64,000 nucleotides of DNA from JBFLVT01 sp036804525 (GTDB lineage Bacteria > Bacillota > Desulfotomaculia > Desulfotomaculales > JASEER01). The stretch lies in assembly GCA_036804525.1 (NCBI GenBank), contig DAIRSE010000009.1:15265-79264 (forward strand), in the 5' to 3' direction. Below, piece by piece: positions 34,218 to 43,154 of this stretch (positions are counted from its first letter, which is position 1; each line of letters starts with the position of its first letter). The notes beneath the pieces were generated by a model. That model was not told the DNA's origin and did no database searches. It was given only the letters and a program-made list of their open reading frames with translations. Position numbers and translations under genes: made by a program.

Positions 34218-34878
34218 AGATGACCCGATGGTAGCCGAAGTTAACCGCAGCTTCGTCGAATCTATAAGCGGGTATGAAGTTGTCGGCTTAGCTGCAACCG
34301 GCAGTGAAGCGCTCGAACTGATCGAAAGCCTGAATCCTGTTCTGACACTCCTGGACATTTACCTTCCCGACATTGACGGGGTGAGTGTCCTCCACGAAAT
34401 CCGCAAGCGGCAGCTGCCGACGGACGTCATCCTGATTACTGCCGCCCAGGACGTTATGACCATTCAAGACGTCTTCCGGTACGGCGCCATCGATTATATC
34501 GTCAAGCCGTTCAAGCTTACACGCCTTAAGGCCGCGCTGGATTCGTACGCGAACTTGCGGGAGAGCCTGGACCATTGCAGTTCCCTTGACCAGGACGCCA
34601 TCGACAAACTAACGCGGGCCCAGGCTGCCGATCACAACCCTAACAGGCTTCCCAAGGGGCTTCACGAGCTGACCTTAAGACAAATCTATGTCTACCTCGT
34701 GCAACAGGGAAGGAGTCTCTCGGCCGACGAGGTGGCCGCCGGGGTAGGGTTGGCCCGCGTCACTGCGCGCCGCTACCTCGAATACCTGGAGCGAAACGGC
34801 AAAGTCACCCTTGAGTTACAATACGGTTCGGTTGGCAGACCGGTAAATAGATACCGCATTCGTGACCATAAAGATTAA
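34192..34878 (+). CDS. Response regulator, CitB/DcuR family
   Basis: 228 residues: receiver domain with Asp10/Asp11, phospho-acceptor Asp55 (LLDIYLPD) and Lys105 (VKPFK); C-terminal winged-helix domain with SADEVAAGVGLARVTARRYLEYL (about 178-200) followed by a wing ending GRPVNRYRI. Partner of the preceding kinase. Expected to activate the downstream dctP-dctP-dctQ-dctM and perhaps the fum-frd genes. The start at 34192 is set by the receiver N-terminus MTISTLIVEDD. Confidence 0.9.
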   Translation: MTISTLIVEDDPMVAEVNRSFVESISGYEVVGLAATGSEALELIESLNPVLTLLDIYLPDIDGVSVLHEIRKRQLPTDVILITAAQDVMTIQDVFRYGAIDYIVKPFKLTRLKAALDSYANLRESLDHCSSLDQDAIDKLTRAQAADHNPNRLPKGLHELTLRQIYVYLVQQGRSLSADEVAAGVGLARVTARRYLEYLERNGKVTLELQYGSVGRPVNRYRIRDHKD

Positions 34879-34922
34879 AATAAACATAATTACCTAAAGG
34901 TTGAACCCATTGCAGGTTTGTA

Positions 34923-34938
34923 TTTAGAATTTTCTAAA
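34923..34938. promoter_or_regulatory. Perfect inverted repeat upstream of dctP, candidate operator
   Basis: TTTAGAA-TT-TTCTAAA, a 7-2-7 palindrome, lies 68 bases before the first dctP start, in the only gap between the two-component genes and their likely targets. A position and AT-rich symmetry like this suit a response regulator site. Confidence 0.4.
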
Positions 34939-35005
34939 AGTGTTGGCGTAATTCTTAAATGTGCTAACTTTCACAGGCCGTCCCGGGAATAAGGAGAACT
35001 TATTC

Positions 35006-36037
35006 GTGCAAAGAATCATCCTACTTGTACTGGCGCTGGTCGCCTTTGTTCTTTTTACGGGATGCGGGAAACGCGTCGTCGATAATGAGCAGGTTAACCC
35101 TGAACAACCAATCGTTATCAAATTCTCCCACGTTACGGCCGAGAACAGTCCGAAAGGGCTTGCCGCCCAGCGCTTTGCCCAGTTAGTTCGTGAGCGGACC
35201 AAAGGCCGGGTCGAGGTTCAGGTCTTTGCCAACTCAACGCTCTTCAAGGATGGAGAAGAACTTGAGGCTCTGCGCGAGAATCAGGTCCAGCTGATAGCGC
35301 CCGCGACGTCAAAAATTGTAGGGTTGGCGCCTGAGTGGCAGGTTCTGGACATACCGTACCTGTTTCCGTCAGTCGAGGCCATACACCGTTTCGTTGATGG
35401 CCCCGCCCAGGCTGAGCTCTTTAGGAGCCTCACTGCGCAAGGTTTTCAGCCTCTTGCCTTCTGGGACAGCGGGTTTAAACAGGTAACAAACAACGCCCGG
35501 CCGCTGGTTCACCCATCCGATTTTGAAGGGCTCCGTTTCCGGGTAATGATTAACAGCCCTGTCCTGGAGGCGCAGTTTCGGGTACTGGGTGCTGATGCCG
35601 TCCCGCTTCCTTTCAGCGAAGTCTATTCCGCTGTTAAGGCCCGCAGGGTTGATGGCCAGGAAAACACGTTTTCCAACATTGTTTCGATGAAACTGTACGA
35701 GGTGCAGCCTTACCTGACGGTTTCCAACCACGGCTTTCTGGGCTACGTCGTTCTGGCCAACAAGGAGTTCTGGGACAGTCTTCCGCCCGATATAAGAGAT
35801 GTATTGGAAACAACCCTGGCCGAGGTTACCGAGTGGGAAAGGGAACAGGCGGCCGGTATTGAGCGCCAGATGATGGACTATCTGGAAGAGCAGAAGCATG
35901 TCATGATCCATCGCCAGACAGCGGCGGAAAAAAGGGAGTGGAAAAAGGCGTTGACCCCGGTATACGAGAAGTACAAACGGGAGGTCAGCGCTGGATTAAT
36001 CGAGGCAGCGCGCAACGTTGCCGGAGGAGGTGACTGA
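35006..36037 (+). CDS. dctP: TRAP transporter solute-binding lipoprotein DctP (first copy)
   Basis: 343 residues. Lipoprotein signal ending FTGC with Cys20 as the lipid site, then a DctP fold beginning IKFSHVTAENSPKG; the carboxylate-binding arginine lies in LRFRVM and the hinge region has ENTFSNI. GTG start with AAGGAG 9 bases upstream. It lies directly after the two-component genes and 61 bases before a second dctP. It may supply the same permease or act as co-sensor (inference). Confidence 0.92.
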   Translation: MQRIILLVLALVAFVLFTGCGKRVVDNEQVNPEQPIVIKFSHVTAENSPKGLAAQRFAQLVRERTKGRVEVQVFANSTLFKDGEELEALRENQVQLIAPATSKIVGLAPEWQVLDIPYLFPSVEAIHRFVDGPAQAELFRSLTAQGFQPLAFWDSGFKQVTNNARPLVHPSDFEGLRFRVMINSPVLEAQFRVLGADAVPLPFSEVYSAVKARRVDGQENTFSNIVSMKLYEVQPYLTVSNHGFLGYVVLANKEFWDSLPPDIRDVLETTLAEVTEWEREQAAGIERQMMDYLEEQKHVMIHRQTAAEKREWKKALTPVYEKYKREVSAGLIEAARNVAGGGD

Positions 36038-36098
36038 ACGCTCACGCGTCGGGTCCCCGGACGGACAGATAGAAAGTTTTAACTTTAGGAGGTTCATT

Positions 36099-37145
36099 AT
36101 GAAAAGGCGTACATGGACAGTTTTAATGGCGTTAATGATCCTGGCCGTCTTTGCCTTTGTCGTTACCGGCTGCGGCGGCGGCGGCGATGGAAGCAAGGAT
36201 CAGGCTGGCACCGCTGATAAAGCCGACAAGAAAGTCGTCATCAAGTTTTCGCACGTGGTGGCCGATAAGACTCCGAAAGGCCAGGCCGCTTTGAAGTTCA
36301 AGGAACTGGTTGAAGCGAAGTCCAACGGCACGATGGAAGTCCAGGTTTTCCCGTCTTCGTCCCTTTACGGCGACAAGGAAGAGCTTGAAGCCCTGCTGAC
36401 CAACAACGTCCAGATTATCGCCCCTTCGGTAACCAAACTGGTCAAGTACAACCCGTCCTTCCAGATTATTGACATGCCGTTCCTCTTTGCCAGCGATCAG
36501 GCTGCTTACAATTGGTTCAAGAGCGAGTACGGCCAGAAGCTGCTCCACAGTCTGGAAGACAAGGGCATGCTGGGTCTGGCCTGGTGGCCTAACGGCGCTA
36601 AACACTTCATCAACGGCAAGCGCCCGTTGAAAACCCCGGCCGACTTCGCCAACCTCAAGTTCCGCGTGCAGAGCGGCGGCCTGCTGGTCGACCAGTTTGA
36701 AGCCCTTGGAGCTTCGGCCCAGCCGATGCCTTTCGCCGAGGTCTATCAGGCGCTCCAGAACGGTACCGTCGACGGCACGGAAAACACCTTCAACAACATC
36801 GACACCCAGAAGTACGCCGAAGTCCAGAAGTACCTCACCGTCTCGGCGCACGGCCGCCTGGACTACGTCGTCCTCACCAACACCACATTCTGGAACAGCC
36901 TGACCGACGAGCAGAAGAAGATCATTCAGGAGGCCATGGCTGAAGCGACCGAATACGCCACCAAACTGGCTGACGAACTCAACGCCAAGAGCTTCGAAAC
37001 GCTGAAAAACAGCGGCAAGCTTGAGGTCTACGAACTTACCGCTGAAGACAAGGCCAAGTTTGAGGCCGCTTTGAAGCCGGTATACGACAAGTACGTCCCG
37101 ATCATCGGTAAGGAGTACATCGACTCCGCAAAGGCCGCCAAGTAG
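36099..37145 (+). CDS. dctP: TRAP transporter solute-binding lipoprotein DctP (second copy)
   Basis: 348 residues, clearly paralogous to the preceding gene (IKFSHVVADKTPKG, LKFRVQ, ENTFNNI, LDYVVL). Lipobox VTGC with Cys25, followed by a glycine-rich linker. The ATG at 36099 has TAGGAGG 7 bases upstream. It is followed by a GC-rich hairpin and then dctQ, so it is probably the main binding protein for this transporter. Substrate likely malate, fumarate or succinate from context. Confidence 0.93.
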   Translation: MKRRTWTVLMALMILAVFAFVVTGCGGGGDGSKDQAGTADKADKKVVIKFSHVVADKTPKGQAALKFKELVEAKSNGTMEVQVFPSSSLYGDKEELEALLTNNVQIIAPSVTKLVKYNPSFQIIDMPFLFASDQAAYNWFKSEYGQKLLHSLEDKGMLGLAWWPNGAKHFINGKRPLKTPADFANLKFRVQSGGLLVDQFEALGASAQPMPFAEVYQALQNGTVDGTENTFNNIDTQKYAEVQKYLTVSAHGRLDYVVLTNTTFWNSLTDEQKKIIQEAMAEATEYATKLADELNAKSFETLKNSGKLEVYELTAEDKAKFEAALKPVYDKYVPIIGKEYIDSAKAAK

Positions 37146-37176
37146 GCTCAGGTTTTCCCGGGTACCAGGTGCTTTG

Positions 37177-37202
37177 GGGGGGCGGGCCCTTTCCCGCCCC
37201 CC
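37177..37202 (+). terminator. GC-rich hairpin between dctP and dctQ
   Basis: GGGGGGCGGG (37177-37186) pairs perfectly with CCCGCCCCCC (37193-37202), 6-base loop, no U-tract after it. Probably an mRNA 3'-end stabiliser or partial terminator giving more binding protein than permease. Confidence 0.55.
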
Positions 37203-37234
37203 AACTTCTGATTCTTAGAGGATGGAGGCGCAAG

Positions 37235-37774
37235 ATGCAGAAGTTTAAGAAATTCTACGCCGCCTTTGAGGACTACCTGGCCGGCGGGTTACTCTTTACC
37301 GGGCTCATGCTCATCCTCGTCAACGTGGTCCTGCGTTATAACCCGATGTGGCGCCCCAAGGCCTGGATCGACGAATATTCACTCTACCTTGTTGTGTGGG
37401 GGACACTGATCGGCATCGCCGTTGCTCTCCGCAACGACCACCACATTAAGGTGGATATGCTGTACAACTTCTTGCCGCTCAAGGCCAAGCGCTGGGTCAG
37501 TGTCTTTGCCATGACCCTTGGTACGCTTTTCGCCATGCTTTTCGCCGTTTACGGGGTCCAGCTGGTAAAGTTCTATTACGTGATGGGCCAGCGCTCCATC
37601 AACACTCAGACGCCCGAATGGATCCCGGCCCTGTGCCTGCCCATCGCCGGGGTTATGTTTACCATCAGGTTTATCGAAAAGCTCTGGATCCTGCTCGCCC
37701 ATGGCGGGCGCGAATGGTTCAGGCTGCAAGAGGAAAAGGAGGATGACGAACTTGGAAACATTAGCTCTATTTAG
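37235..37774 (+). CDS. dctQ: TRAP transporter small permease subunit DctQ
   Basis: 179 residues, four membrane helices, with the family WIDEYSLYLVVWGTLIGIA region and DHHIKVDM. ATG at 37235 after GGATGGAGG. Its 3' end overlaps dctM, indicating coupling. With DctM it imports C4-dicarboxylates using an ion gradient. Confidence 0.9.
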   Translation: MQKFKKFYAAFEDYLAGGLLFTGLMLILVNVVLRYNPMWRPKAWIDEYSLYLVVWGTLIGIAVALRNDHHIKVDMLYNFLPLKAKRWVSVFAMTLGTLFAMLFAVYGVQLVKFYYVMGQRSINTQTPEWIPALCLPIAGVMFTIRFIEKLWILLAHGGREWFRLQEEKEDDELGNISSI

Positions 37775-39032
37775 CCTCTTCATCATTCTCTTCCTCCTTA
37801 ACGTTCCTATCGCTGTAGCCCTCGCGGTGGCGGCGATCACCGTCATGTATTTTATGGGTGATTACACCCTTTTCATGATCGTCCAGAGAATGTACGCCTC
37901 GCTGATGGTGGAGACGCTGATGGCTATTCCGGCCTTCGTTTTTGCCGGTGTAGTAATGTCCAAGGGCGGCATCGCCAAGTACCTGATCTATGCCCTGCGG
38001 GCATGGTTCGGACATCTTCCCGGCGGCCTTGCCGTAGTAACGATCATGTCCTGCGCTATTTTTGCGGCTATCTCCGGCTCCAGCCCTGCGACCGCAGCGG
38101 CGATCGGCGCGATTATGCTCCCGGCTCTTCTCCAGGGCGGTTATCCAAAACGTTACGCGATGGGCCTGATTGCCGCCTCAGGCACCCTGGGGATCCTCAT
38201 CCCGCCCAGCGTGACGATGGTTGTTTACGGCGTAACCGTGGAAGAGTCGATCGGCAAACTTTTCATGGGCGGTCTCATCCCGGGCCTGTGCCTGGCGTTA
38301 ATACTGATTATCTCCGCAATCGCCCTGGCGATGATAAAGAACTACGGGCGGGCGCCCAAAGCTACGTGGGCAGAGCGCTGGAAGCATACCTTGAAGGCTA
38401 TCCCGGGCTTCTTTCTTCCGGTATTCATCCTTGGTACAATTTACCTGGGGGTCGTAACGCCCACCGAAGCCGCGGTGCTGTCGCTGCTCTACGCCCTTCT
38501 CATTTCCGCCTTCTTGTACAAAGAACTGTCCCTCAAGGACGTACGGATAATTTTCCGCGAATCCATCAACATCTCGTCGATGATTTTTCTGGTCATCGCC
38601 GCAGCGATGGTCTTCTCGCTGTACCTGACTTATAACCAGATTCCGGGCGCGGTTGCCAACTGGATTGCGGAGAACAACCTTAACAAGTATATGTTCCTGT
38701 TCGCCTGCAACCTGATGTTCTTCGTGATGGGCACCTTCCTGGAAGCCGTGTCGATCACGCTGATTACGATGCCCATCCTGTTGCCGATGATCCAGCACCT
38801 TGGTATTGATTTGATTCATTTTGGCGTTATCATGACCGTTAATATGGAACTGGCGATGATCACTCCGCCTGTCGGGCTCAACCTGTTTGTCGTGGCTTCA
38901 ATGGCCAAGTCCAAGCTGGAGGAAGTGGTCAAGGGAGTACTCCCGTTTATCGTCATTATGATTTTATTCCTTATCCTGCTGGTCTACTGGCCGACTCTGT
39001 CCTTGTGGATTCCACGGACCTTGATGCCTTAA
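37752..39032 (+). CDS. dctM: TRAP transporter large permease subunit DctM
   Basis: About 426 residues, 12 or so helices. Family segments visible: IPAFVFAGVVMSKGG, SGSSPATAAAIGAIMLP, GLIAASGTLGILIPPSVTMVVYG and a C-terminal ITPPVGLNLFV. The TTG at 37752 lies 9 bases after AGGAGG; the ATG at 37743 directly abuts that site and is less likely. Ends 34 bases before fumarase. Confidence 0.93.
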   Translation: METLALFSLFIILFLLNVPIAVALAVAAITVMYFMGDYTLFMIVQRMYASLMVETLMAIPAFVFAGVVMSKGGIAKYLIYALRAWFGHLPGGLAVVTIMSCAIFAAISGSSPATAAAIGAIMLPALLQGGYPKRYAMGLIAASGTLGILIPPSVTMVVYGVTVEESIGKLFMGGLIPGLCLALILIISAIALAMIKNYGRAPKATWAERWKHTLKAIPGFFLPVFILGTIYLGVVTPTEAAVLSLLYALLISAFLYKELSLKDVRIIFRESINISSMIFLVIAAAMVFSLYLTYNQIPGAVANWIAENNLNKYMFLFACNLMFFVMGTFLEAVSITLITMPILLPMIQHLGIDLIHFGVIMTVNMELAMITPPVGLNLFVVASMAKSKLEEVVKGVLPFIVIMILFLILLVYWPTLSLWIPRTLMP

Positions 39033-39066
39033 CCACTATTGTCCGGATGATCAGGGAGGAAATATC

Positions 39067-39909
39067 TTGCGTACAGTCGACTGCCAAGTTGTTACCGACG
39101 TTGTCGCCCGTCTCTGCCAAGAAGCCTGCCTGGAACTGGAAGCCGACGTAAGGGCCGCCTTGGAGAAGGCCCGCAATAAAGAAGCCTCTCCCGTCGGCAA
39201 GGACATCCTCGGCATCATCCTGCAGAACGCCGCTGTTGCCGAACAGGAACGCATCCCGATGTGCCAGGATACCGGCATCGTTGTCGTTTTCGTCGAGCTT
39301 GGCCAGGACCTCACCATTGTAGGCGGCAGCTTAACGGAGGCCATTACCGAAGGCGTCCGGCGAGGCTATACTGAAGGGTACCTCCGCAAATCGGTGGTCA
39401 GTGACCCCATCCGGCGGATCAATACGGGGGATAATACGCCCCCGGTCATCCACTTCAAAGTTGTTTCCGGAAACAAGCTGAAGATCTCTGTCGTGCCGAA
39501 GGGCGCAGGCAGTGAGAATATGAGCGCCTTGAGAATGCTCAAACCCGCCGACGGCATCGAAGGCGCCAAAAAGTTTGTTCTTGAAACCGTCTTGGCCGCG
39601 GGTCCCAACGCCTGCCCGCCTCTCACCGTCGGCGTCGGCATCGGAGGAACTATGGAAAAGGCAGCCCTTATGGCTAAAGAAGCCCTCCTGCGCCCCATCG
39701 GGGTCGCCCACCCCGACCCGCAAGTGGCGGCGCTGGAGTCCGAGATTCTTAAGGAAATCAACGCTCTGGGCATCGGTCCAATGGGGTTGGGCGGATCGGT
39801 AACCGCTCTCGCCGTTCACGTTGAGGTTTTCGCCACGCACATCGCGTCTCTGCCGGTAGCAGTCAATCTGAATTGCCACGCCGCCCGGCACAAGACGGCA
39901 GTGATATAG
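39067..39909 (+). CDS. Fumarate hydratase class I, alpha subunit
   Basis: [4Fe-4S] fumarase/tartrate dehydratase N-terminal component, interconverting fumarate and malate with the beta subunit. 280 residues, with cluster cysteines at Cys66 (PMCQDTG), about 186 (GPNACPPL) and about 272 (NLNCHAARH). TTG start with GGGAGGA upstream. It precedes the beta subunit by 94 bases and belongs to the dicarboxylate island. Confidence 0.93.
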   Translation: MRTVDCQVVTDVVARLCQEACLELEADVRAALEKARNKEASPVGKDILGIILQNAAVAEQERIPMCQDTGIVVVFVELGQDLTIVGGSLTEAITEGVRRGYTEGYLRKSVVSDPIRRINTGDNTPPVIHFKVVSGNKLKISVVPKGAGSENMSALRMLKPADGIEGAKKFVLETVLAAGPNACPPLTVGVGIGGTMEKAALMAKEALLRPIGVAHPDPQVAALESEILKEINALGIGPMGLGGSVTALAVHVEVFATHIASLPVAVNLNCHAARHKTAVI

Positions 39910-40003
39910 CTACCCTGAAAATAGTAAAATCCAAATCCTTGGACGTAAAACCCAGATGCTTAAATAATTGAACATACTCAGGACGTTTTTTGGAGGATAC
40001 TCG

Positions 40004-40561
40004 ATGGAAGCGTTACATATCAGTACACCCCTGGACGAAAGCGTCGTTTTGAATCTTAAGGCGGGACAGCGCGTGCTCATTACCGGCAAGCTTTTTACGG
40101 CCCGTGATGCCGCCCACAAGCGTATGATTGCCCTCCTGCAGGAAAGTAAACCCTTGCCGATCGATATTCGCAATCAGATCATTTATTACGTGGGACCGTC
40201 GCCCGCGAAACCCGGTCGTGTAATCGGGGCCGCCGGGCCGACGACTTCGGGCCGGATGGATGCCTACACCCCGCAGCTCATTGCCCTAGGGCTTAAGGGA
40301 ATGATCGGGAAGGGGTACCGTTCGCCCGAGGTCGAAGAGGCGATGCGCAACCACAAAGCCGTCTATTTTGCTGCCGTAGGAGGAGCAGGGGCCCTGTTGA
40401 GCCGTTGTATAAAGGCCGCACGGGTCGTGGCTTACCCCGACCTGGGCCCTGAGGCCATCCACGAGTTCGAAGTCGTCGATTTTCCGGCCGTCGTGGCGAT
40501 CGACGCTTACGGGAACAACCTTTACCGCCAAGGGCGCGAATTGTTTGCCGGCAAGAGTTAA
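40004..40561 (+). CDS. Fumarate hydratase class I, beta subunit
   Basis: 185 residues, the C-terminal component of class I fumarase, with AGQRVLITGKLFTARDAAHKRM, GPTTSGRMD and GKGYRSPEV. Forms the active heteromer with the alpha subunit just upstream. The ATG at 40004 follows TTGGAGG. Two-subunit fumarases are usual in anaerobic Clostridia and are oxygen-sensitive. Confidence 0.93.
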   Translation: MEALHISTPLDESVVLNLKAGQRVLITGKLFTARDAAHKRMIALLQESKPLPIDIRNQIIYYVGPSPAKPGRVIGAAGPTTSGRMDAYTPQLIALGLKGMIGKGYRSPEVEEAMRNHKAVYFAAVGGAGALLSRCIKAARVVAYPDLGPEAIHEFEVVDFPAVVAIDAYGNNLYRQGRELFAGKS

Positions 40562-40687
40562 TCTTATCCGCCCTTAACAGTGCCTGTTGACCATTGGCAA
40601 TCGATGATTTATGATTCTGTCGATATCTTGGTTGACTAACGAGATTATGAAACGGTTTTGTGCCCGGACAACGAAAGGAGTAGCTCA

Positions 40688-41314
40688 ATGTCGGTGCAAA
40701 GGATTCTTCCAGGCAGTCTCAAGACCGACCTATACCTGGATCTGGCCGAGATGGTCAGCGGTCTTCTTCTGGTCGGGTTTTTGTGGACGCATATGCTTTT
40801 CGTGGGCGTAATCCTGTTCGGCGCCCAATCTTACGACAGTTTCGCGGCCTTCCTGGACAGATATTATCTTTCCTACGTCGGCATCCCATTCATCGGACTG
40901 GTGGCGCTGGTTCACGTTTTTGCGGTCTGCCGGCGCATTCCCAACCGCTACCGGGAATTCTGGCTGCATGCGCACCTCGTTAAACATCCCGACACCTGGG
41001 TATGGATCTTCCAGCTCATCACCGCTGCCGGGATCGCCGTCCTGGCCAGCATGCACGTCACGTCGATCCTTCTCGGCTGGCCGATCGAGGCCGTGAAGAG
41101 CGCTGACCGGATGACCTCGTTCTGGTGGTTCTACCTGATCCTTCTCATCCTTGGGGAATATCACGCCGGGTTCGGCCTCTACAGGATTATGGTCAAGTGG
41201 GGTTGGATCGATCGCCATACCGTAGGCTGGGTCACAAAGATGATTACGCTCTTGATTCTCATCCTCGGGCTTGCAGCAATGCTCGTCTTCGTCCGTCTGG
41301 GAGGTGCCCTCTAA
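40688..41314 (+). CDS. Succinate dehydrogenase/fumarate reductase cytochrome b subunit, di-haem type
   Basis: Membrane anchor linking the flavoprotein to menaquinone. 208 residues, five helices. Four histidines, His35 (LWTHML), His76 (ALVHVF), His123 (SMHVTS) and His159 (EYHAGF), lie with spacing like the four haem ligands of Wolinella succinogenes FrdC. ATG at 40688 after AAAGGAG. Its stop is 1 base before the flavoprotein start. The direction of catalysis (succinate oxidation or fumarate reduction) cannot be read from sequence. Confidence 0.9.
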   Translation: MSVQRILPGSLKTDLYLDLAEMVSGLLLVGFLWTHMLFVGVILFGAQSYDSFAAFLDRYYLSYVGIPFIGLVALVHVFAVCRRIPNRYREFWLHAHLVKHPDTWVWIFQLITAAGIAVLASMHVTSILLGWPIEAVKSADRMTSFWWFYLILLILGEYHAGFGLYRIMVKWGWIDRHTVGWVTKMITLLILILGLAAMLVFVRLGGAL

Positions 41315-41315
41315 G

Positions 41316-43154
41316 ATGTATCAAACGTATGTCAGCGACGTACTTGTTATCGGCGCGGGCCTGGCCGGTGAACGCGCCGCCATTGAGGCATCTTCGCACG
41401 GGCTTAACGTGACCATTCTAAGCCTTGTACCGCCCCGCCGCTCGCACAGTACGGCCGCCCAGGGCGGCATGCAGGCCTCTCTCGGCAATTGCGCCATGGG
41501 GAGAGGGGACAACCCCGACATCCACTTCGCCGATACGGTCAAGGGTTCGGACTGGGGATGTGACCAGGACGTAGCCCGCCTCTTCTGTGAAACCGTCCCT
41601 ATCGCGGTAAGGCAAATGGCCGCCTGGGGGGTGCCGTGGAACCGCGTCGTGGCCGGGAAGCGCAAGCTCCCCGACGGGCGTGAGATCGTAGATCTCCCGG
41701 AATTCGAAGGGTTAATCACGGCCCGTGACTTCGGGGGAACGGCCAAGTGGCGCACCTGCTATACGGCCGACGGTACCGGCCACAGCCTACAGTACACGGT
41801 GGACAGCATGGTCATCAAGATGGGCATAACCGTTTACGACCGCATGGAGGCCATCGCCCTCATCCATGACGGGGAGCGGTGCTACGGCGCGGTAGCGCGG
41901 TGCCTCAGAACAGGCCAGCTGGTAGCCTACCTGGCTAAAGCTACGGTCATCGCCACAGGCGGTTACGGCCGTCTCTACGGCGCTTCGACCAACGCCGTGA
42001 TCTGCGAGGGCACCGGTATGTCAATCGCCCTGGACACGGGCGTGGTTCCTCTCGGCAATATGGAGGCCGTCCAGTTCCATCCCACCGGTATGGTCCCGGT
42101 GTGGATCCTCATTACCGAGGGCGCCCGGGGCGACGGCGGCTACCTTCTGGACAAAAACCACCACCGTTTTATGCCCGACTATGAACCCGTGAAGAAGGAC
42201 CTCGCCTCGCGCGACGTCGTTGCGCGGCGCATGGTCCAGCACATGCGGAAGGGCTTTGGCGTCGACAGCCCCTACGGCCCGCACCTATGGCTGGACATCC
42301 GGCATCTGGGCGCCAAGCACATCAATACCAACCTTCGTGAAATCGCCAACATCTGCCGGAACTTTGCCGGTATAGATCCCGTCAAGGACCTTATTCCCGT
42401 GCGTCCCACCCAGCATTACAGTATGGGTGGCATAAGGACGAATATCGACGGTGCGGCTTACGGCTTAAAAGGCCTCTTTGCCCTGGGCGAAGCCGCATGC
42501 TGGGACTTGCACGGCTTCAACCGCCTGGGCGGCAATTCGCTAGCCGAGACCATCGTTTCAGGGATGATCGTAGGCAAGAAGATCGCCGAATATGCCCTCG
42601 GCGCCACCCTGGAGTATTCCTCAAGAACGGTAGAGGACCGCATTAAAGCGCAGGAGGCGAGGATCAACGACCTGATAGCCGGACGCAACGGCAGGGAAAA
42701 CGTCTACAAGTTGCGGCGTGAGATGGAGCAGACCTTGATGGACAACGTGGGTATTTTCCGCAACGCGACGGGTCTTCAGCAGGCAGTCGGCAAGCTCCAG
42801 GAACTGCACGAGCGCAGCCGCAAGCTTGTCCTGGTTTCAAGCGGCAAAGGCGCCAATCCCGAACTCACGGCTGCCATTCGTCTTCCCGGCATGATCAGGT
42901 TGGCCCTGTGCATCGCTTACGGAGCCCTCGAGCGCAAGGAAAGCCGCGGCAGCCACGCGCGCGAAGACTACCCCAAGCGTGACGACAAGAACTGGCTCAA
43001 GCGTACCCTGGCCTACTGGCGTCCCGGCGCCGATCTGCCGCAACTCGACTACGAGCCGGTCAAGATTACCGAATTGCCCCCCGGCGACCGCGGGTACGGG
43101 GAGTCCTCATCCGCCAACCAAAGCAAAGGAGCGCAAGGAGGCAACAATGGCTAG
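41316..43154 (+). CDS. Succinate dehydrogenase/fumarate reductase flavoprotein subunit
   Basis: 612 residues. N-terminal FAD fold DVLVIGAGLAGERAA; covalent FAD site at His44 in RRSHSTAAQGGMQASLGN; active-site region QFHPTGMVPVWILITEGARGDGG and HYSMGGIRTN; C-terminal helical domain. ATG at 41316 with GGGAGG upstream. The 3' end overlaps the iron-sulfur subunit gene by 8 bases. Confidence 0.95.
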   Translation: MYQTYVSDVLVIGAGLAGERAAIEASSHGLNVTILSLVPPRRSHSTAAQGGMQASLGNCAMGRGDNPDIHFADTVKGSDWGCDQDVARLFCETVPIAVRQMAAWGVPWNRVVAGKRKLPDGREIVDLPEFEGLITARDFGGTAKWRTCYTADGTGHSLQYTVDSMVIKMGITVYDRMEAIALIHDGERCYGAVARCLRTGQLVAYLAKATVIATGGYGRLYGASTNAVICEGTGMSIALDTGVVPLGNMEAVQFHPTGMVPVWILITEGARGDGGYLLDKNHHRFMPDYEPVKKDLASRDVVARRMVQHMRKGFGVDSPYGPHLWLDIRHLGAKHINTNLREIANICRNFAGIDPVKDLIPVRPTQHYSMGGIRTNIDGAAYGLKGLFALGEAACWDLHGFNRLGGNSLAETIVSGMIVGKKIAEYALGATLEYSSRTVEDRIKAQEARINDLIAGRNGRENVYKLRREMEQTLMDNVGIFRNATGLQQAVGKLQELHERSRKLVLVSSGKGANPELTAAIRLPGMIRLALCIAYGALERKESRGSHAREDYPKRDDKNWLKRTLAYWRPGADLPQLDYEPVKITELPPGDRGYGESSSANQSKGAQGGNNG

